A stretch of DNA of 64,000 nt from DASQZT01 sp035638575 (GCA_035638575.1 DASQZT010000005.1:1-64000), one strand, 5' to 3'; numbered from the stretch's first letter, positions 10,501 through 19,669 are shown. A program made the numbers and translations. Notes: generated by a model from the sequence alone, not told the origin.

Positions 10501-10981
10501 CTTGCCGCAGCGCGCTCGCCGGGATGGGAATGCGCTCCCGGGCTTCGGCGCAGATCGGCGAATCGGCGCGTCCCTCGGCATGGTAACTCAGGCGGCGGTC
10601 GATAAACGCGGTGCCCTGCGCGCCGTTGAGCTCGAATTCCAGGCGGGGCACCCGCGGATTGCCGGCCATGATGGCGAGATCCAAAACATACGACCCGTCA
10701 GGCGCGGCTTCCATCCGGAAGCGGATGGTGCGGGAGTGCTGCTGCGGGCCGGAGCGGGCGTTGAGGCTGCCTGCTTGCGAGGACGGCCAGCGCCTGGCGG
10801 CATCCGGTGCGCCGGCGTCAACCACCACCGGCTGCGCGCCCACGCGCCCGCCGAACTCGGCCGAGGCGTGGTCGAACGTCCCGATGCGCCAGACCGTGGT
10901 CTCCTGGCTCCACAGCGGCAAGCCCGCACCCAGCAGCGCGAGAGTCAAAACAGAGGATCGGATGCTCATTTCATGGATCAT
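7550..10981 (-). CDS. GH38-family alpha-mannosidase, exported
   Basis: A very long (1143-residue) secreted glycoside hydrolase with a signal peptide ending near LPLWSQ. Residues about 25-290 are an N-terminal beta-sandwich region. The GH38 catalytic core starts at VPHTHLDIGFTD; His303 and Asp305 are the expected zinc ligands, and Asp414 in ITDVPAYPWS lies where the nucleophile is expected. The C-terminal half (EFYRVTVDSNRGGISSIFDK) is the GH38 beta-sandwich module. The family cleaves alpha-mannosides. Start could be ATG 10981 or ATG 10969; neither has a clear ribosome site. It is about 100-250 residues longer than common bacterial GH38 proteins because of the N-terminal module. Confidence 0.82.
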   Translation of the reverse strand: MIHEMSIRSSVLTLALLGAGLPLWSQETTVWRIGTFDHASAEFGGRVGAQPVVVDAGAPDAARRWPSSQAGSLNARSGPQQHSRTIRFRMEAAPDGSYVLDLAIMAGNPRVPRLEFELNGAQGTAFIDRRLSYHAEGRADSPICAEARERIPIPASALRQGDNELRITAVDDAADENGDSQISWDALALLHTGPAAAEPAISVEPAYFFVTENGVTRELVTTTVTAAAVVSRGTLTLTIGGAEYRAELAPARFGQQRFEFKVPEFAAGSEARAALLLDGRSYQRAERLTPKRKLTVYLVPHTHLDIGFTDYQPKIEELQNRNIDRLLEEMRHDADMRFSLDGVWLVEQYLRTRSPAARKEFLEAVRAGRISIPAQYANLMAGGAGLETLIRSTYAGRALNREAGRPNDYANITDVPAYPWSYASVLAAAGVKYFAAGANDDRGPQPLYGRWQTRSPFWWQGPDGAKVLMAYTRQYSNLWFICGLPPREAGCRDGLPTFFETFESPGYRPDVVLMFGSQLENTDLIPGEGEFVRAWNAKYAWPRLQLATFRDYFETIEKKFGDQLETVRGDFGPYWEDGIGTDAQFAALYRETESRALSVEKLSSVAALQKPEWAPPLEGLRRLWRDLLLYAEHTYTSSGGYSRPESEQSVRQIETKHFHVSDAREAAHWIAQESMSRLLDSIRIEPPAIVVFNSLAHERSGLVELDLSNGTQLVDTGTGQPAALESLRAGNGYRRVRFLAGSVPAMGYRVYRMESSQTAPASPEPKPANTIENEFYRVTVDSNRGGISSIFDKQAGRELADPKNPYVLDQYMYVAGGDNTRLIHISEHLPDANLTVTPAAAASAGNAAATPWGQSLTYRASGLHAPRIDVEIRLFNGEKKIEIVNRFQKEPVNDKEAIYFAFPFAAPQPEFEYEGQSGTVNPGRDELAGGCREWYTAGHWARVSGGGFSAALIPVDAPLVTFGDINRGLWPEKFEPKSSAIFSYALNNYWHTNFPRVQSGEFTFRYVVTSGATLDPALLSRLGRESLTPLETGELGRNDKVGLRGTLPATPASFLGLAGGGVELETLKPAEDGEGYIVRLLETSGREGKARLSSRLLEFSRAWLSNAAEDNLREIPVSKDGVDVAMPPFAIVTLRVLARPVAP

Positions 10982-11023
10982 TCTACGCCCATTCGTCGCC
11001 GTCTACCCGCTATAATCCAGGCT

Positions 11024-11428
11024 ATGGACGTCGAGTGCGCGGCCCGCCCCTTCCAGATCTGCGGATCGTGCAGGGGCGTGTGGGTGACGTGGGACAGCTT
11101 CGTGATGGATCCGGCCGTGCGCCTGTTGGGCCTGCAAGCCGTGATCACCAATCCGGAGATCAACCTGCTGGTCTTCGAGCACGGCTGCGGCAGTTCCATC
11201 TCGATCCTCTCCCGGCGGCTGCGCCATCTGCTGCCCGCACCGGAACCGGGCGATCCGACCGCCAGGCTGCTGGGCACCGATCAATGCCGGAGGCACTGCG
11301 TCCGCCTGGAGGACCTGGAACTGTGCGACGCGCCCTGCAGCAGCGCGCGGGACCGTAGGCTGATCCGCCTCCTGCAGCAAATGAAGAAAGAGGCCGGTGG
11401 TTCTCAAAAGCGGACACTCACGCCGTGA
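11024..11428 (+). CDS. small cysteine-rich protein, probable metal-binding (unknown function)
   Basis: A 134-residue protein from the ATG at 11024. An open frame continues far upstream but there it is antisense to the GH38 gene. Cysteines come in spaced sets: ICGSC near residues 12-16, HGCGSS near residue 53, QCRRHC near residue 92 and LCDAPC near residue 104. Between them lies a TWDSFVMDPAVRLLGLQ segment. To my recollection a similar arrangement (CxxC, a W-x-x-F region, a central NLLVFEH-C, two distal cysteine pairs) occurs in uncharacterised proteobacterial and acidobacterial proteins. A metal-binding or redox role is inferred. It starts 43 bases from the divergent GH38 start and precedes an ADOP permease. 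Confidence 0.6.
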   Translation: MDVECAARPFQICGSCRGVWVTWDSFVMDPAVRLLGLQAVITNPEINLLVFEHGCGSSISILSRRLRHLLPAPEPGDPTARLLGTDQCRRHCVRLEDLELCDAPCSSARDRRLIRLLQQMKKEAGGSQKRTLTP

Positions 11429-11508
11429 GCGATCCGTCCGGCAGTTAATAGTTTCAGCCACTTGTCCAGCCCTCGGAACGGACCTCGGCTTGCACCACGG
11501 ACAGGCGG

Positions 11509-13932
11509 ATGTTCACTCTCCTCGGAGATCTGCGCTACTCTTTCCGCACCCTGCGCAAGATGCCCGGCTTTAGCATCGTGGCCTTGCTGGTCCTGGCGCT
11601 CGGCATCGGAGCGAACACCGCGATCTTCAGCGTGGTCAATTCGGTGCTGCTGCGTCCGCTGCCGTTTCCCGGCGCCGATCGCCTCGCGCTGATCTGGGAG
11701 ACGGATTTGAAGGACGGCATCCAGCGCGAAGGGCCGTCCGCGCCGAATTTCCTCGACTGGAAGGAGCAGAATCAGTCCTTCGAAGATATGGCGCTGCTCG
11801 AGGTCGGCACGGGCACCGTGACCGGTGAGGGCGAGCCCGAGCAGGTCATCGGCCTGCGAGTGACCACGAATTTCCTGTCGATGCTGGGGGCTCGAGCCGT
11901 TCTCGGACGTGGCTTCACGGCGGCTGAGGGAGAAGGTCAGGCGCGGTACCCGGTGGCCGTGCTCACGAACGGGTTTTGGAAGCGCCGCTTCGGAGCGGAC
12001 CCGCGCGTCATCGGACGAGCCTTTACCATGAACAGCGAGCCGTACACCGTGATCGGCGTGCTTGCGGCGGATTTCTGGCAGCCGCTGCCCAGCGACCTTT
12101 ATGTGTCGTGGCCGGTCGCGGAACTGCGCGCCAAGGAGCGCGTGGCGCACGACTTCGGTGTCATCGCCCGCCTGAAGCCGGGCATCACGATCGCCCGGGC
12201 GCAGGCCGAGTTGAGCACCATCGCGCGCCGCATCGATGCCCAGACGCCCAGGCTGGCAGGCTGGGATGTGGCCGTAGTGGGGATGAAACAGGCGCTCTTC
12301 GAATACATCCGGCCCGCGCTGCTGCTCCTGGGGGCGGTGGGACTTCTTCTGCTGCTGGTCTGCGTCAACGTGGCGAGCCTGCTGCTGGCGCGCGTCACAG
12401 GCCGGCGCAAGGAGATGGCGATCCGCGCGGCATTGGGCGCGCGGCGCGGCCGCCTGGTCACGCAGATTCTGAGCGAGAGCCTGCTGCTCAGCCTCATGGG
12501 TGGCGCGCTGGGAGTCTTCGTCGCCCTCTGGGGCGTGGACCTTCTGAGCGCGGTCCTGCCCGGCACACTTCCGATGACGGAGGCCGGAGCCGAGGTCGTG
12601 CGGCCGGCCCTCGGAGTGGATGCGCGCGCGCTGGTCTTCGCGCTGCTCATCTCGACCGGGGCCGCGCTGATTTTCGGACTGATACCAGCGCTATATGTCG
12701 CCCGAACCGACGTGAACGATGCGTTGAAGGCGGGCGGGCGAACGTCATCCCCATCGGTCGGCCGGTCGCGGGTATGGGGTCTGCTCGTGGCTGGAGAGAT
12801 CGCTCTCGCCAGCATGCTGCTGATCGGCGCCGGGCTCGCCATGAAGAGCTTCGCGAATCTGCAACACGTGAATCCGGGGATACGGCCCGATCATGTCCTG
12901 ACGTTTCGCATGCGGCTGCCCACGGACAATCTCTACAAGAGCGATCGCGAACAGGCCGGGTTCTACCGGCGCGTGCTCGACACAGTGGAACAGATACCCG
13001 GCATACAAACCGCCGGTCTAACCGATGTGCTGCCGTTCGGACAGCAGAACGACCGGGAGTACTTCACCATCGAAAATCGTCCCCTGCCGCCGGGTCAGGC
13101 GCTGGTCGCCGACTTCCGGCGGGTCAGCCCACGGTACTTCAACACCATGGGGATCGCGCTGCTCCAGGGGCGGCTGCTTACGGATCGCGATGTTCGCGAC
13201 GCCCCGCTGGCGATCCTGATCGACGAAACCCTGGCCCGCCAGTATTGGCCCGGCGAGAATCCGGTCGGTCGCCGCATGCGGTTGTGGGGCGAATTTCGCG
13301 AAGTCGCCGGCATCGTGAGCCCGGTGCGTCATTATGGCCTGGAGAAACAGCCGGAGCCCACCATCTACGCGCCCTACGAGCAGATGCCGGACAAGGCCAT
13401 GGCGCTGGCCGTGCGCACGACGATGGAGACCGAGGCGGTGGTGAAAGTCGTGAAGCGGGCCGTGTGGTCCGTGGATCGCGGCCAGCCGGTGTTTCAGATC
13501 CGCAGCATGGACGAGTATCTGTCGCTGGCCGGCGCCGCGCCTCGCATCTCGACGGTGCTGCTGGCGATTTTCGCGGGCATCTCGATGCTCCTGGCCGCGC
13601 TCGGGGTTCATGGAGTTGTCTCCTACGGCGTCGCCCAGCGGACCCGCGAGTTCGGACTTCGCATGGCGCTTGGCTCCACGCCCGGGCAACTCGAGGCGCT
13701 GGTAATCCGGAACGGCATCCAGACCGCGGTGATTGGCCTTCTGGCCGGGATGGCCGGCGCCGCCGTGCTGGCGTCGTCCCTGCGCGCGCTGCTCTATGGC
13801 GTTGCGCCGCTCGATCCGATTGTGATGGCTGGAGCCGCCGCGTTACTGCTTACGGTGGCGCTCGTCGCGAACTATGTCCCGGCGCGGCGCGCGACGCGCA
13901 TCGATCCGCTGGAAGCGCTGCACCACGAGTAG
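11509..13932 (+). CDS. ADOP-type ABC transporter permease (MacB/FtsX fold)
   Basis: An 807-residue membrane protein. The N-terminal LRYSFRTLRKMPGFS signature followed by a transmembrane helix (VALLVLALGIGANTAIFS) is typical of acidobacterial duplicated orphan permeases. It contains a periplasmic MacB-like core domain, three central helices (around residues 268-440), then a second permease half ending with LFGV-type FtsX helices and the terminal PARRATRIDPLEALHHE. These proteins look like two fused MacB permeases and are usually not next to an ATPase gene; none is adjacent here. Substrate and mechanism are unknown. Confidence 0.88.
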   Translation: MFTLLGDLRYSFRTLRKMPGFSIVALLVLALGIGANTAIFSVVNSVLLRPLPFPGADRLALIWETDLKDGIQREGPSAPNFLDWKEQNQSFEDMALLEVGTGTVTGEGEPEQVIGLRVTTNFLSMLGARAVLGRGFTAAEGEGQARYPVAVLTNGFWKRRFGADPRVIGRAFTMNSEPYTVIGVLAADFWQPLPSDLYVSWPVAELRAKERVAHDFGVIARLKPGITIARAQAELSTIARRIDAQTPRLAGWDVAVVGMKQALFEYIRPALLLLGAVGLLLLLVCVNVASLLLARVTGRRKEMAIRAALGARRGRLVTQILSESLLLSLMGGALGVFVALWGVDLLSAVLPGTLPMTEAGAEVVRPALGVDARALVFALLISTGAALIFGLIPALYVARTDVNDALKAGGRTSSPSVGRSRVWGLLVAGEIALASMLLIGAGLAMKSFANLQHVNPGIRPDHVLTFRMRLPTDNLYKSDREQAGFYRRVLDTVEQIPGIQTAGLTDVLPFGQQNDREYFTIENRPLPPGQALVADFRRVSPRYFNTMGIALLQGRLLTDRDVRDAPLAILIDETLARQYWPGENPVGRRMRLWGEFREVAGIVSPVRHYGLEKQPEPTIYAPYEQMPDKAMALAVRTTMETEAVVKVVKRAVWSVDRGQPVFQIRSMDEYLSLAGAAPRISTVLLAIFAGISMLLAALGVHGVVSYGVAQRTREFGLRMALGSTPGQLEALVIRNGIQTAVIGLLAGMAGAAVLASSLRALLYGVAPLDPIVMAGAAALLLTVALVANYVPARRATRIDPLEALHHE

Positions 13933-14287
13933 CAGGATCGGTGAGCGGGCCTCGCTCTGGCGCTGGTTGCCTGAAACTCGGGGCCAGAATGCTGGAGGGG
14001 TGTCGAAAAGTGGTGGGCGCAAATTCAGGGGATCTGCGGTCATCTCCGTCTCAACACAGCGAGCGACCTTGCCGGTGGGCATCCCGTATGGTGACCTCGG
14101 AATCCGTCCTGATGTAGACACCCGCTCTGCGGCTTCGTTCAAGTCGGCTTGCGCCCGCTGATGTGGCCCTCCCGCGCGCCCACCGCGCGAGTGCGCAGCC
14201 GAAGGCGACGGAATCGACGACCGGGCCGGCGGCGCCCGATGTTTCGGGTCACGAGCCTCCGGCGCAGTACGCGGGAAACGAAGGCGT
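13933..14287. other. intergenic stretch without a recognisable gene
   Basis: A 355-base gap between the ADOP permease and the convergent EamA gene. Open frames exist in both directions but none has a recognisable domain, a good start or a ribosome site. No tRNA, inverted repeat with a T-tract or insertion-sequence terminus was seen. Confidence 0.5.
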
Positions 14288-15169
14288 TCATCGCGCTCGC
14301 TCCGTGATGTACACGCCCCCAAAGATGACAAGGCCCGAGACCACCAGCGCGAGCGTGACGTGCTCATGGAGAATGCAGATCCCGAAGACGGTGGCCAGCA
14401 ACGGCTGCAGATACGAGAAGGCAGCCAGGTGTGAGGCTTCCATGCGGGCTAGCGCGTAGTAATAGATGAGGTAGCAGATCACCGACGGCAAGAGCGCCAT
14501 GTAAAAAACGGCGGCCCAGGCCGAAAACGGAACCGCGCGGAAGTCAAACCCGGCCGATTGCCACAGCGTGACCGGCGCAAGCAGCAGCGCGCCGCCCGCG
14601 TACGCGAAAGTGTTCACGGTGATGGTGCCATACCGTTTGGCCTGCGGCTTTCCCAGCACCGTGAACATGGAGAAGGCCAGCGCACCGCAAAACGTGATGA
14701 AGTCTCCCGCCAAAGTGGCTTCACCTTGCGGGCCGGTATCGAGCGTGCGCAGCAATACCACTCCCGTCAGCGCCACCATCACGCCCACCAGTTTCCACGC
14801 GGTAAGCCGTTCCAGACCCCGCACGCTGGCTAGCAGCAGAATCAGGATCGGTGTGGTGTTTGCGAAGATCGACGAATGCGCAACGCTGGTGCGGCTCAGA
14901 CCGAGCACGAACAAAAACTGATTGAGGGCCACGCCGAACAGGCCCAGGCTGACCAGTTGCGGCACGTCCCGGAGTGTCCATGAGCGCGTGGTGCGCTGCC
15001 GCTCCCACCAGTAGGCCGGCAAAATCAGGACACCAGCGATTGAAATGCGTAATCCGTAAAGCAGCACTGGGGGGAACGCGTGGAGGGAGATCTTGCCGGC
15101 GATGTAGTTTCCGGTCCAGCCGGCAATCATCAGGGCGATGAGGGCGTAGAGGCTGGCGCTGACCTTCAA
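14288..15169 (-). CDS. EamA-family (DMT superfamily) transporter
   Basis: A 293-residue integral membrane protein with about ten hydrophobic helices in two homologous halves, as in EamA/RhaT drug-metabolite transporters. The start MKVSASLYALIALMIAGWTGNYIAGK matches the first repeat. The second half contains WAAVFYMALLPSVICYLIYYYALARMEAS and a final LATVFGICILHEHVTLALVVSGLVIFGGVY, a classic EamA ending. The family exports metabolites and amino acids. Its first four bases overlap the end of a menC-like remnant on the same strand. Substrate unknown. Confidence 0.86.
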   Translation of the reverse strand: MKVSASLYALIALMIAGWTGNYIAGKISLHAFPPVLLYGLRISIAGVLILPAYWWERQRTTRSWTLRDVPQLVSLGLFGVALNQFLFVLGLSRTSVAHSSIFANTTPILILLLASVRGLERLTAWKLVGVMVALTGVVLLRTLDTGPQGEATLAGDFITFCGALAFSMFTVLGKPQAKRYGTITVNTFAYAGGALLLAPVTLWQSAGFDFRAVPFSAWAAVFYMALLPSVICYLIYYYALARMEASHLAAFSYLQPLLATVFGICILHEHVTLALVVSGLVIFGGVYITERAR

Positions 15170-15555
15170 CCGATGGGCTCCTCGCGTACGGTGATCCTGC
15201 GGATGAAATCGCGATCGAGCGCGCAGTCGAAGCCGGGTTCGTTGCGGACCACGATGGCGCCCTGCGGAGCCACGTCGCGAACGCGTTTGGCTTCCGCAAA
15301 GCCGGCCGCGCGGCTCGGCATGGCGTTGGTGATGTCGCAGTCGCGCTGGACCGCCTGTTGGGCGTAATGGGCGGTGCGGATGGATTCATCGAGGCAGACC
15401 GGAGTCTGGACCTTGGACTGGGCGCGGTTGATGCTGTCGTCGTGGCTGAGGGGCTGGTCGATCATTCAGGTAGAAATCGTCCACCTTCTCCAAGTGAGCG
15501 GTTTCGGCCAGGGTATTGGCGGAGTTGGCGTCCACCATCACGTTGATGGAAGGAT
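15166..15555 (-). pseudogene. remnant of menC-like enolase-superfamily gene (o-succinylbenzoate synthase/NSAR)
   Basis: The minus strand encodes two pieces of one protein in different frames. Upstream of base 15466 it reads VMVDANSANTLAE..., the beta-strand carrying the first metal-binding Asp of the family. After a one-base insertion near 15463-15466 it continues in a new frame as MIDQPLSHDD and TPVCLDESI, the metal-binding Glu and Asp segments, then GFAEAKRV. These are the central barrel strands of o-succinylbenzoate synthase or N-succinylamino acid racemase. The N-terminal half is missing and the last 30 residues do not match MenC. The stump cannot make an active enzyme. Confidence 0.75.
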
Positions 15556-15778
15556 GGAAAGACTCAGCTTACCGCCTTCCACGGGCCTCGGCAGCCGTGG
15601 TCCTGCGATCCACAACGCCTTTGTGCGAAGCGGCGCCCGCCCGCATTGGATTTGCTGTCCTCCGGGGAGGCGCAAAATCGACGCTGAGGACCCTTCGAAG
15701 ATCGTCGACTCAGTGAGCGGGGCGCCTACCGGCGTGTTTTGACGATGAATGATCAACGCGCGTCGCGAATTCTGTCGG

Positions 15779-16216
15779 TTACCGCAACAGCTTCTGATAC
15801 CGCAGCCAGTCGCCAAACCGCTCGATCCAGTTGTCTGTCGGACGGCCGCGGGTGGGCATGCCGAAGCCGTGGCCGCCATCGGCGTAGCTGTGCAATTCGG
15901 CAGACTTGTTGGCGGCTTTCCAGGCCAGGTAGAGCGATGGACTGGAGGCCGATACCGGGTCGTTGTAGGCCTGCAGAAAGAAAGCCGGCGGCGCATCATC
16001 CGGGACCTTTATCTCGGCGGCATTCACGCAACAAGCAGCGTAGATCGCTCCGACGAACGTGGGCCGATTGGCCGAGGTGTGTTGCAATGCGGCTTGGAGA
16101 GCCACGCAGCCTCCCGCCGAGAAGCCCATGATGCCTGCCTTGGCGGGGTCAATGTGCCATTCCGCGGCATGCTGACGCACGATTTCAATGGCGCGAAGAC
16201 CATCTGCAGCGGCCAT
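15779..16216 (-). pseudogene. 5'-truncated alpha/beta hydrolase (BD-FAE type esterase) fragment
   Basis: The 145-residue frame encodes the C-terminal half of a carbohydrate esterase-like alpha/beta hydrolase: RAIEIVRQHAAEWHIDP, the nucleophile elbow MGFSAGG, an aspartate-containing AYNDPVS strand and the catalytic-histidine segment HGFGM, ending FGDWLRYQ. Family members are about 270-300 residues. The first half, with the oxyanion-hole HGGG motif, is absent; upstream of 16216 the frame has a glycine/proline-rich stretch (GPGQGGGDVDPPTG) and then runs into a fragment on the other strand. It is most likely inactive. The frame could start anywhere between about 16216 and 16300. Confidence 0.7.
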
Positions 16217-16321
16217 CTCTCGAATCCCGGTGGGTGGATCGACATCACCACCCCCCTGTCCCGGACCAGGCGCACCCGCCCCACCCCGGCCAGGGCCGCC
16301 CCGAGCGGCGGTCGCGCGGGT

Positions 16322-16909
16322 ATACTCCTCATCGGTTCCGGTGTCAGCGAGGCGGTACTCGAGACCTCGGCATTACTCCAGAGCATTCCGGCGACGCTTG
16401 CCGCCGCGCTTTTGGCCGCCGGCAATGATCCCGCGGGGGAGGCGGAATTGCAAGAGCTTCGCGCGCTTCACCCGAATCTTTACCAGATGTCCTACCTGCT
16501 GAGCCCCCGCCAGTCCTTGCGAGGCTTCCATGCCGAAGCCTGGGCCACTGCCGAAAACGCCTATACTCTGGCGCCATGGAACACCGGTGCTACCGGGCTC
16601 TTTGCCGGAGCCCTCATGCGTGCCGGGGAACGCCGCCACGCGGAAGAACTGCTGCACGACCTTCTCCCCGGAGATCGTTATGGGACACCTTTGGGACTGC
16701 TGGTCTATTCCGTGATGTGCTCGGAAATCGAGCAGGCGGCGAACTGGGCCTGGAAGGTGCTCGAACAACGCGACCCGCGTTTGATTTTCAATATCGCGCT
16801 ATTACGATCGCCCTCTCATAGCTTCCTTCGATCCAGTGACAGTTGGTCGGCGCTGGCCGCCAGACTCGATCTGCCATTACCCGGTATGAACAGAAGGACT
16901 AGCGAATAA
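16322..16909 (+). pseudogene. 5'-truncated TPR-protein C-terminus
   Basis: About 195 codons encoding helical repeats: a run of TPR-like helices (AWATAENAYTLAPWNTGATG, AGALMRAGERRHAEELLHDL) and an ending SEIEQAANWAWKVLEQRDPR with LALL-type residues, then WSALAARLDLP. This ending is typical of acidobacterial winged-helix/TPR or kinase/TPR proteins. There is no start codon with a ribosome site; the frame upstream of 16322 is antisense to the esterase fragment. Its 5' end meets the 5' end of that esterase fragment head to head, as expected from a deletion or inversion junction. Confidence 0.6.
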
Positions 16910-16974
16910 ATCTTCGGAGCCAAACCGCTCGCCGGATCACGGCTGTCGGGAAGTAATCCACTGCGCGCGGCATG

Positions 16975-18550
16975 TTACCGCGCGGCAAAGGGCTTGCCGC
17001 GCACCGTGGTGTAGACGGAGTCGAAGACGGTCAGGCCATTGATATTCGCCACGCCACCAACGGTGATCGGATCGCTGAGATATTGGACCTTGCTCTCGGC
17101 GTTGCGGAACGCAGGCCACGGGGGAAGGCCCGGGCCGTTTGGATCGCCCGACTTCGCGAAGTTGACCAGTAGCTGGACATCTCGCCGGCCAATTTCCGGT
17201 CTCCCGCGGTCCAGTTCCAGGGCGACTGGTCCAGGTGGTCGAAGACATACCAGAGTTCCGCGAAGTGGCTCGCGCCCCAACCCGCGTAGACGGAGCCGGC
17301 GGGGAACGGCGGCTGCTGTCGAAACGAGTAGTAAAAGACAGGATGCTGGCCGGTTCCGGCTTGTAACCTCGCCCAGGCCCACATGTCCCAGCCGAAGCGG
17401 AGGTCGCGCTCGAGGCCGAGTTGCGCCTGCCGGGCCTGTTCGTCGGTGGCGTGGGGATATGCCGCGACCAGCGCAGCGGGAAGTTGGCTAACGCTGCGCT
17501 CCAGATCGCTCGAGAACGTGGCGGCCGTCTCGTGAGAGACGTCCACCATCGCCCGCGCCTCCTCGGCGTTCGATCCGATCAGCAGCGGGACATCGTTTTG
17601 CTGCCCGGAAGTGAACGCCTCGTAGGGCGAAGCGGGAAGCACATTGGGTTCGATCACCGCGTGAACGATGCCTCCGGCGTTGCCGGCGAGTTGGCTCGCG
17701 GGCAGCCGGCGCAGTTCCTTGAGCGATGGCGCACCCAGCGAAACAGCGTACTTCTCCCCTTCGCGTTCTGCATTGGCCAGCAGGAACTGTGGTCCAAGCT
17801 GCAGCGGCTCAAACAGGCCGCCGCTCTCTCCGATGGCGCGCTGAAACAAGCCTTTCGCAAGAGGCGAGGCCATCAGGATGCTGACTGATATGGAACCGGA
17901 GGATTGACCGGCGATGGTTACGCATTTCGGGTCGCCGCCAAAGGCTGCAATGTTTCTATGCACCCATTCGAGTGCGGCGATCTGGTCCATCAGGCCGTAG
18001 TTCCCGGACGAGTGGTGCGAGGACTCGCGCGTCAGCTCAGGAAGCGCAAGAAAGCCAAGCGGGCCAAGTCGATAGGCGATGGTGACAACGATGACGCCTT
18101 TGTGGGCGAGGCGGTCACCCCAATACAAGGGCATCGAGGCCGACCCGTTGATGTATCCGCCGCCGTAGATCCAGACGATCACCGGCAGATGCTCCTGTGG
18201 ACTATTGGCCGGCGTCCAGATGTTGAGGTAGAGGCAATCCTCACTCACTGCCGGCGGCGTCTCGCCCGGCATGGACACACCCACTTGCATACACGCCGGA
18301 GCAAACGCATCCGCCTTGCGCGTGCCAGTCCAGGGTGCAGCCGGCACCGGGGGCGCCAGCGTAGGTCGCCGACCGGCGGGGCGGCGAATGGGACTCCTTT
18401 GTAGACACTCGAGCCATTTGCGCTTACCCCGGATATCGTGCCGGACTCCGTCAGGACTTCGAGCGCGACGCGGGCAGTGGCCAGATTTGCCGCCGCTGCC
18501 AGCACACATGCGAGCTTCCAGCGATTCTGCAATTGGCCCTTCTTGATCAT
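16975..18550 (-). pseudogene. carboxylesterase type B with two frameshifts
   Basis: A complete carboxylesterase/para-nitrobenzyl esterase family sequence split over frames. Start ATG 18550 has an AGGAGG ribosome site and a signal peptide; then GTISGVS...YKGVPFAAPPVGDLRWR. A missing base in a C-run near 18350 shifts into the frame with SEDCLYLNIWTP, IYGGGY, the nucleophile motif GQSSG and the His region WGASHFAELW. A second missing base near 17166 (in a G-run) shifts to the last frame, VNFAKSGDPNGPGLPPWP. Both lesions are in homopolymers, so a sequencing error is possible. If real, the enzyme is dead. About 520 residues when restored, the normal family length. Confidence 0.8.
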
Positions 18551-18616
18551 CTGCCTCCTGGCGCATTCGCGCTGAGCAATAATGCTCAAGTGCGATGAGA
18601 TCGGATGTCGACACAC

Positions 18617-18925
18617 ATCACCCGACTTACGTCACCCGACCAGAATGTTCGCGTCAGGCAGCACGTCGTCTCCCGCTCGCCGCTCGTTATCGTCGCCGGC
18701 ATAAGCGTGCAACCCCGCGGTGCGCGGCCGGAGTCCGGCCGAAATCATCTCTCGCGGCCGGCAGCTCGAACGGGTCGCAAACGGCCGGAGTCGGTCGCTC
18801 GCGTTTCTGTAACCTGTTGATTCTGCGTCCTCGGCCCAGGGCAAAAAGGCCGGAGTCGGGGGCAAACCGCCTCCCCTGGGCCGCCGCCCGATCAGTATCG
18901 CCAACTTGCGTTATCGTATCGGAAG
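18617..18925. other. intergenic stretch without a recognisable gene
   Basis: About 309 bases between the divergent carboxylesterase pseudogene and the ABC ATPase. It must hold the promoters of both, but no clear -35/-10 pair stands out. Short frames on both strands have no recognisable domain. Confidence 0.5.
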
Positions 18926-19633
18926 ATGGACGAGCCCTACATCCGCGCCCGCGGCCTCGCCAAAATCTACAAATCCGGCGCCACCGACCTGGTGGTCTTC
19001 GCCGGGCTCGATCTCGATGTCCAGCGTGGCGAAATGCTCGCCCTGGTCGGCGAATCGGGCGCCGGCAAGTCCACTTTGCTGCACTTATTGGGCGGTTTGG
19101 ACACGCCGTCGGAAGGTACGATATACTACGGGAGTAAAGAGGTTTCGGGACTCGCTCGCTCGGAACAGGCGGATTTTCGCAACAGGGAAATTGGGTTCGT
19201 TTGGCAGATTCACTACCTCCTGCCGGAGTTTACCGCGCTGGAGAACGTGATGATGCCGTTGCTGATTCGGGGCTGGCCGCACACGCGCGCCGTCTCCCAA
19301 TCGCTTGCGAGGCTGGATGAAGTGGGGCTTAGCGCACGGGCATCGCACCGCGCCGGTGAACTATCGGGCGGTGAGCAGCAGAGGGTGGCGCTTGCCCGCG
19401 CCCTGGTTGGAGAACCTTCCGTCTTGCTGGCCGATGAGCCCACCGGTAATCTCGACTTCCGGACGGGCGAGATGATTTTCGAGCTTCTCGAAGGCCTGCA
19501 CCGCTCGCACCAGCTCACGTCGGTCTTCGTCACGCACAATTTGTCGTTCGCACGGCGATGCGACCGGGTACTAAGCCTCGACAAAGGCGGCTTGGTACCG
19601 GGCGACTCAATTGATTCGCATCCAAGCACGTAG
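18926..19633 (+). CDS. LolD/MacB-type ABC transporter ATPase
   Basis: A 235-residue ATPase of the lipoprotein-release/MacB class. Walker A is GESGAGKST at residues 42-50, the Q-loop lies in FVWQIHYLLPEFTALENV, the signature is LSGGEQQR, Walker B is VLLADEPTGNLD, and the H-loop is VFVTHN. The LLPEFTALENVMMPLL segment is typical of LolD. The partner permease is not adjacent, so this could energise an orphan ADOP permease or a distant LolCE. It is followed after 36 bases by clpC and might be co-transcribed with it. Confidence 0.87.
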   Translation: MDEPYIRARGLAKIYKSGATDLVVFAGLDLDVQRGEMLALVGESGAGKSTLLHLLGGLDTPSEGTIYYGSKEVSGLARSEQADFRNREIGFVWQIHYLLPEFTALENVMMPLLIRGWPHTRAVSQSLARLDEVGLSARASHRAGELSGGEQQRVALARALVGEPSVLLADEPTGNLDFRTGEMIFELLEGLHRSHQLTSVFVTHNLSFARRCDRVLSLDKGGLVPGDSIDSHPST

Positions 19634-19669
19634 CAGGAGTATCTTTAGTCTTAGGGGGCGTCACATTCT

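Noticed and set aside
8009..11023. A very long plus-strand open frame across the GH38 gene.
   Set aside because: It is antisense to the mannosidase and has no recognisable domain until it reaches the real small gene at 11024-11428.
11509..13932. MacB with its own ATPase partner.
   Set aside because: No ATPase gene is adjacent; the nearest one is at 18926 and belongs to the LolD class, so pairing is not supported.
13933..14287. Insertion-sequence remnant between the permease and EamA gene.
   Set aside because: No terminal inverted repeats, target duplication or transposase motif could be seen.
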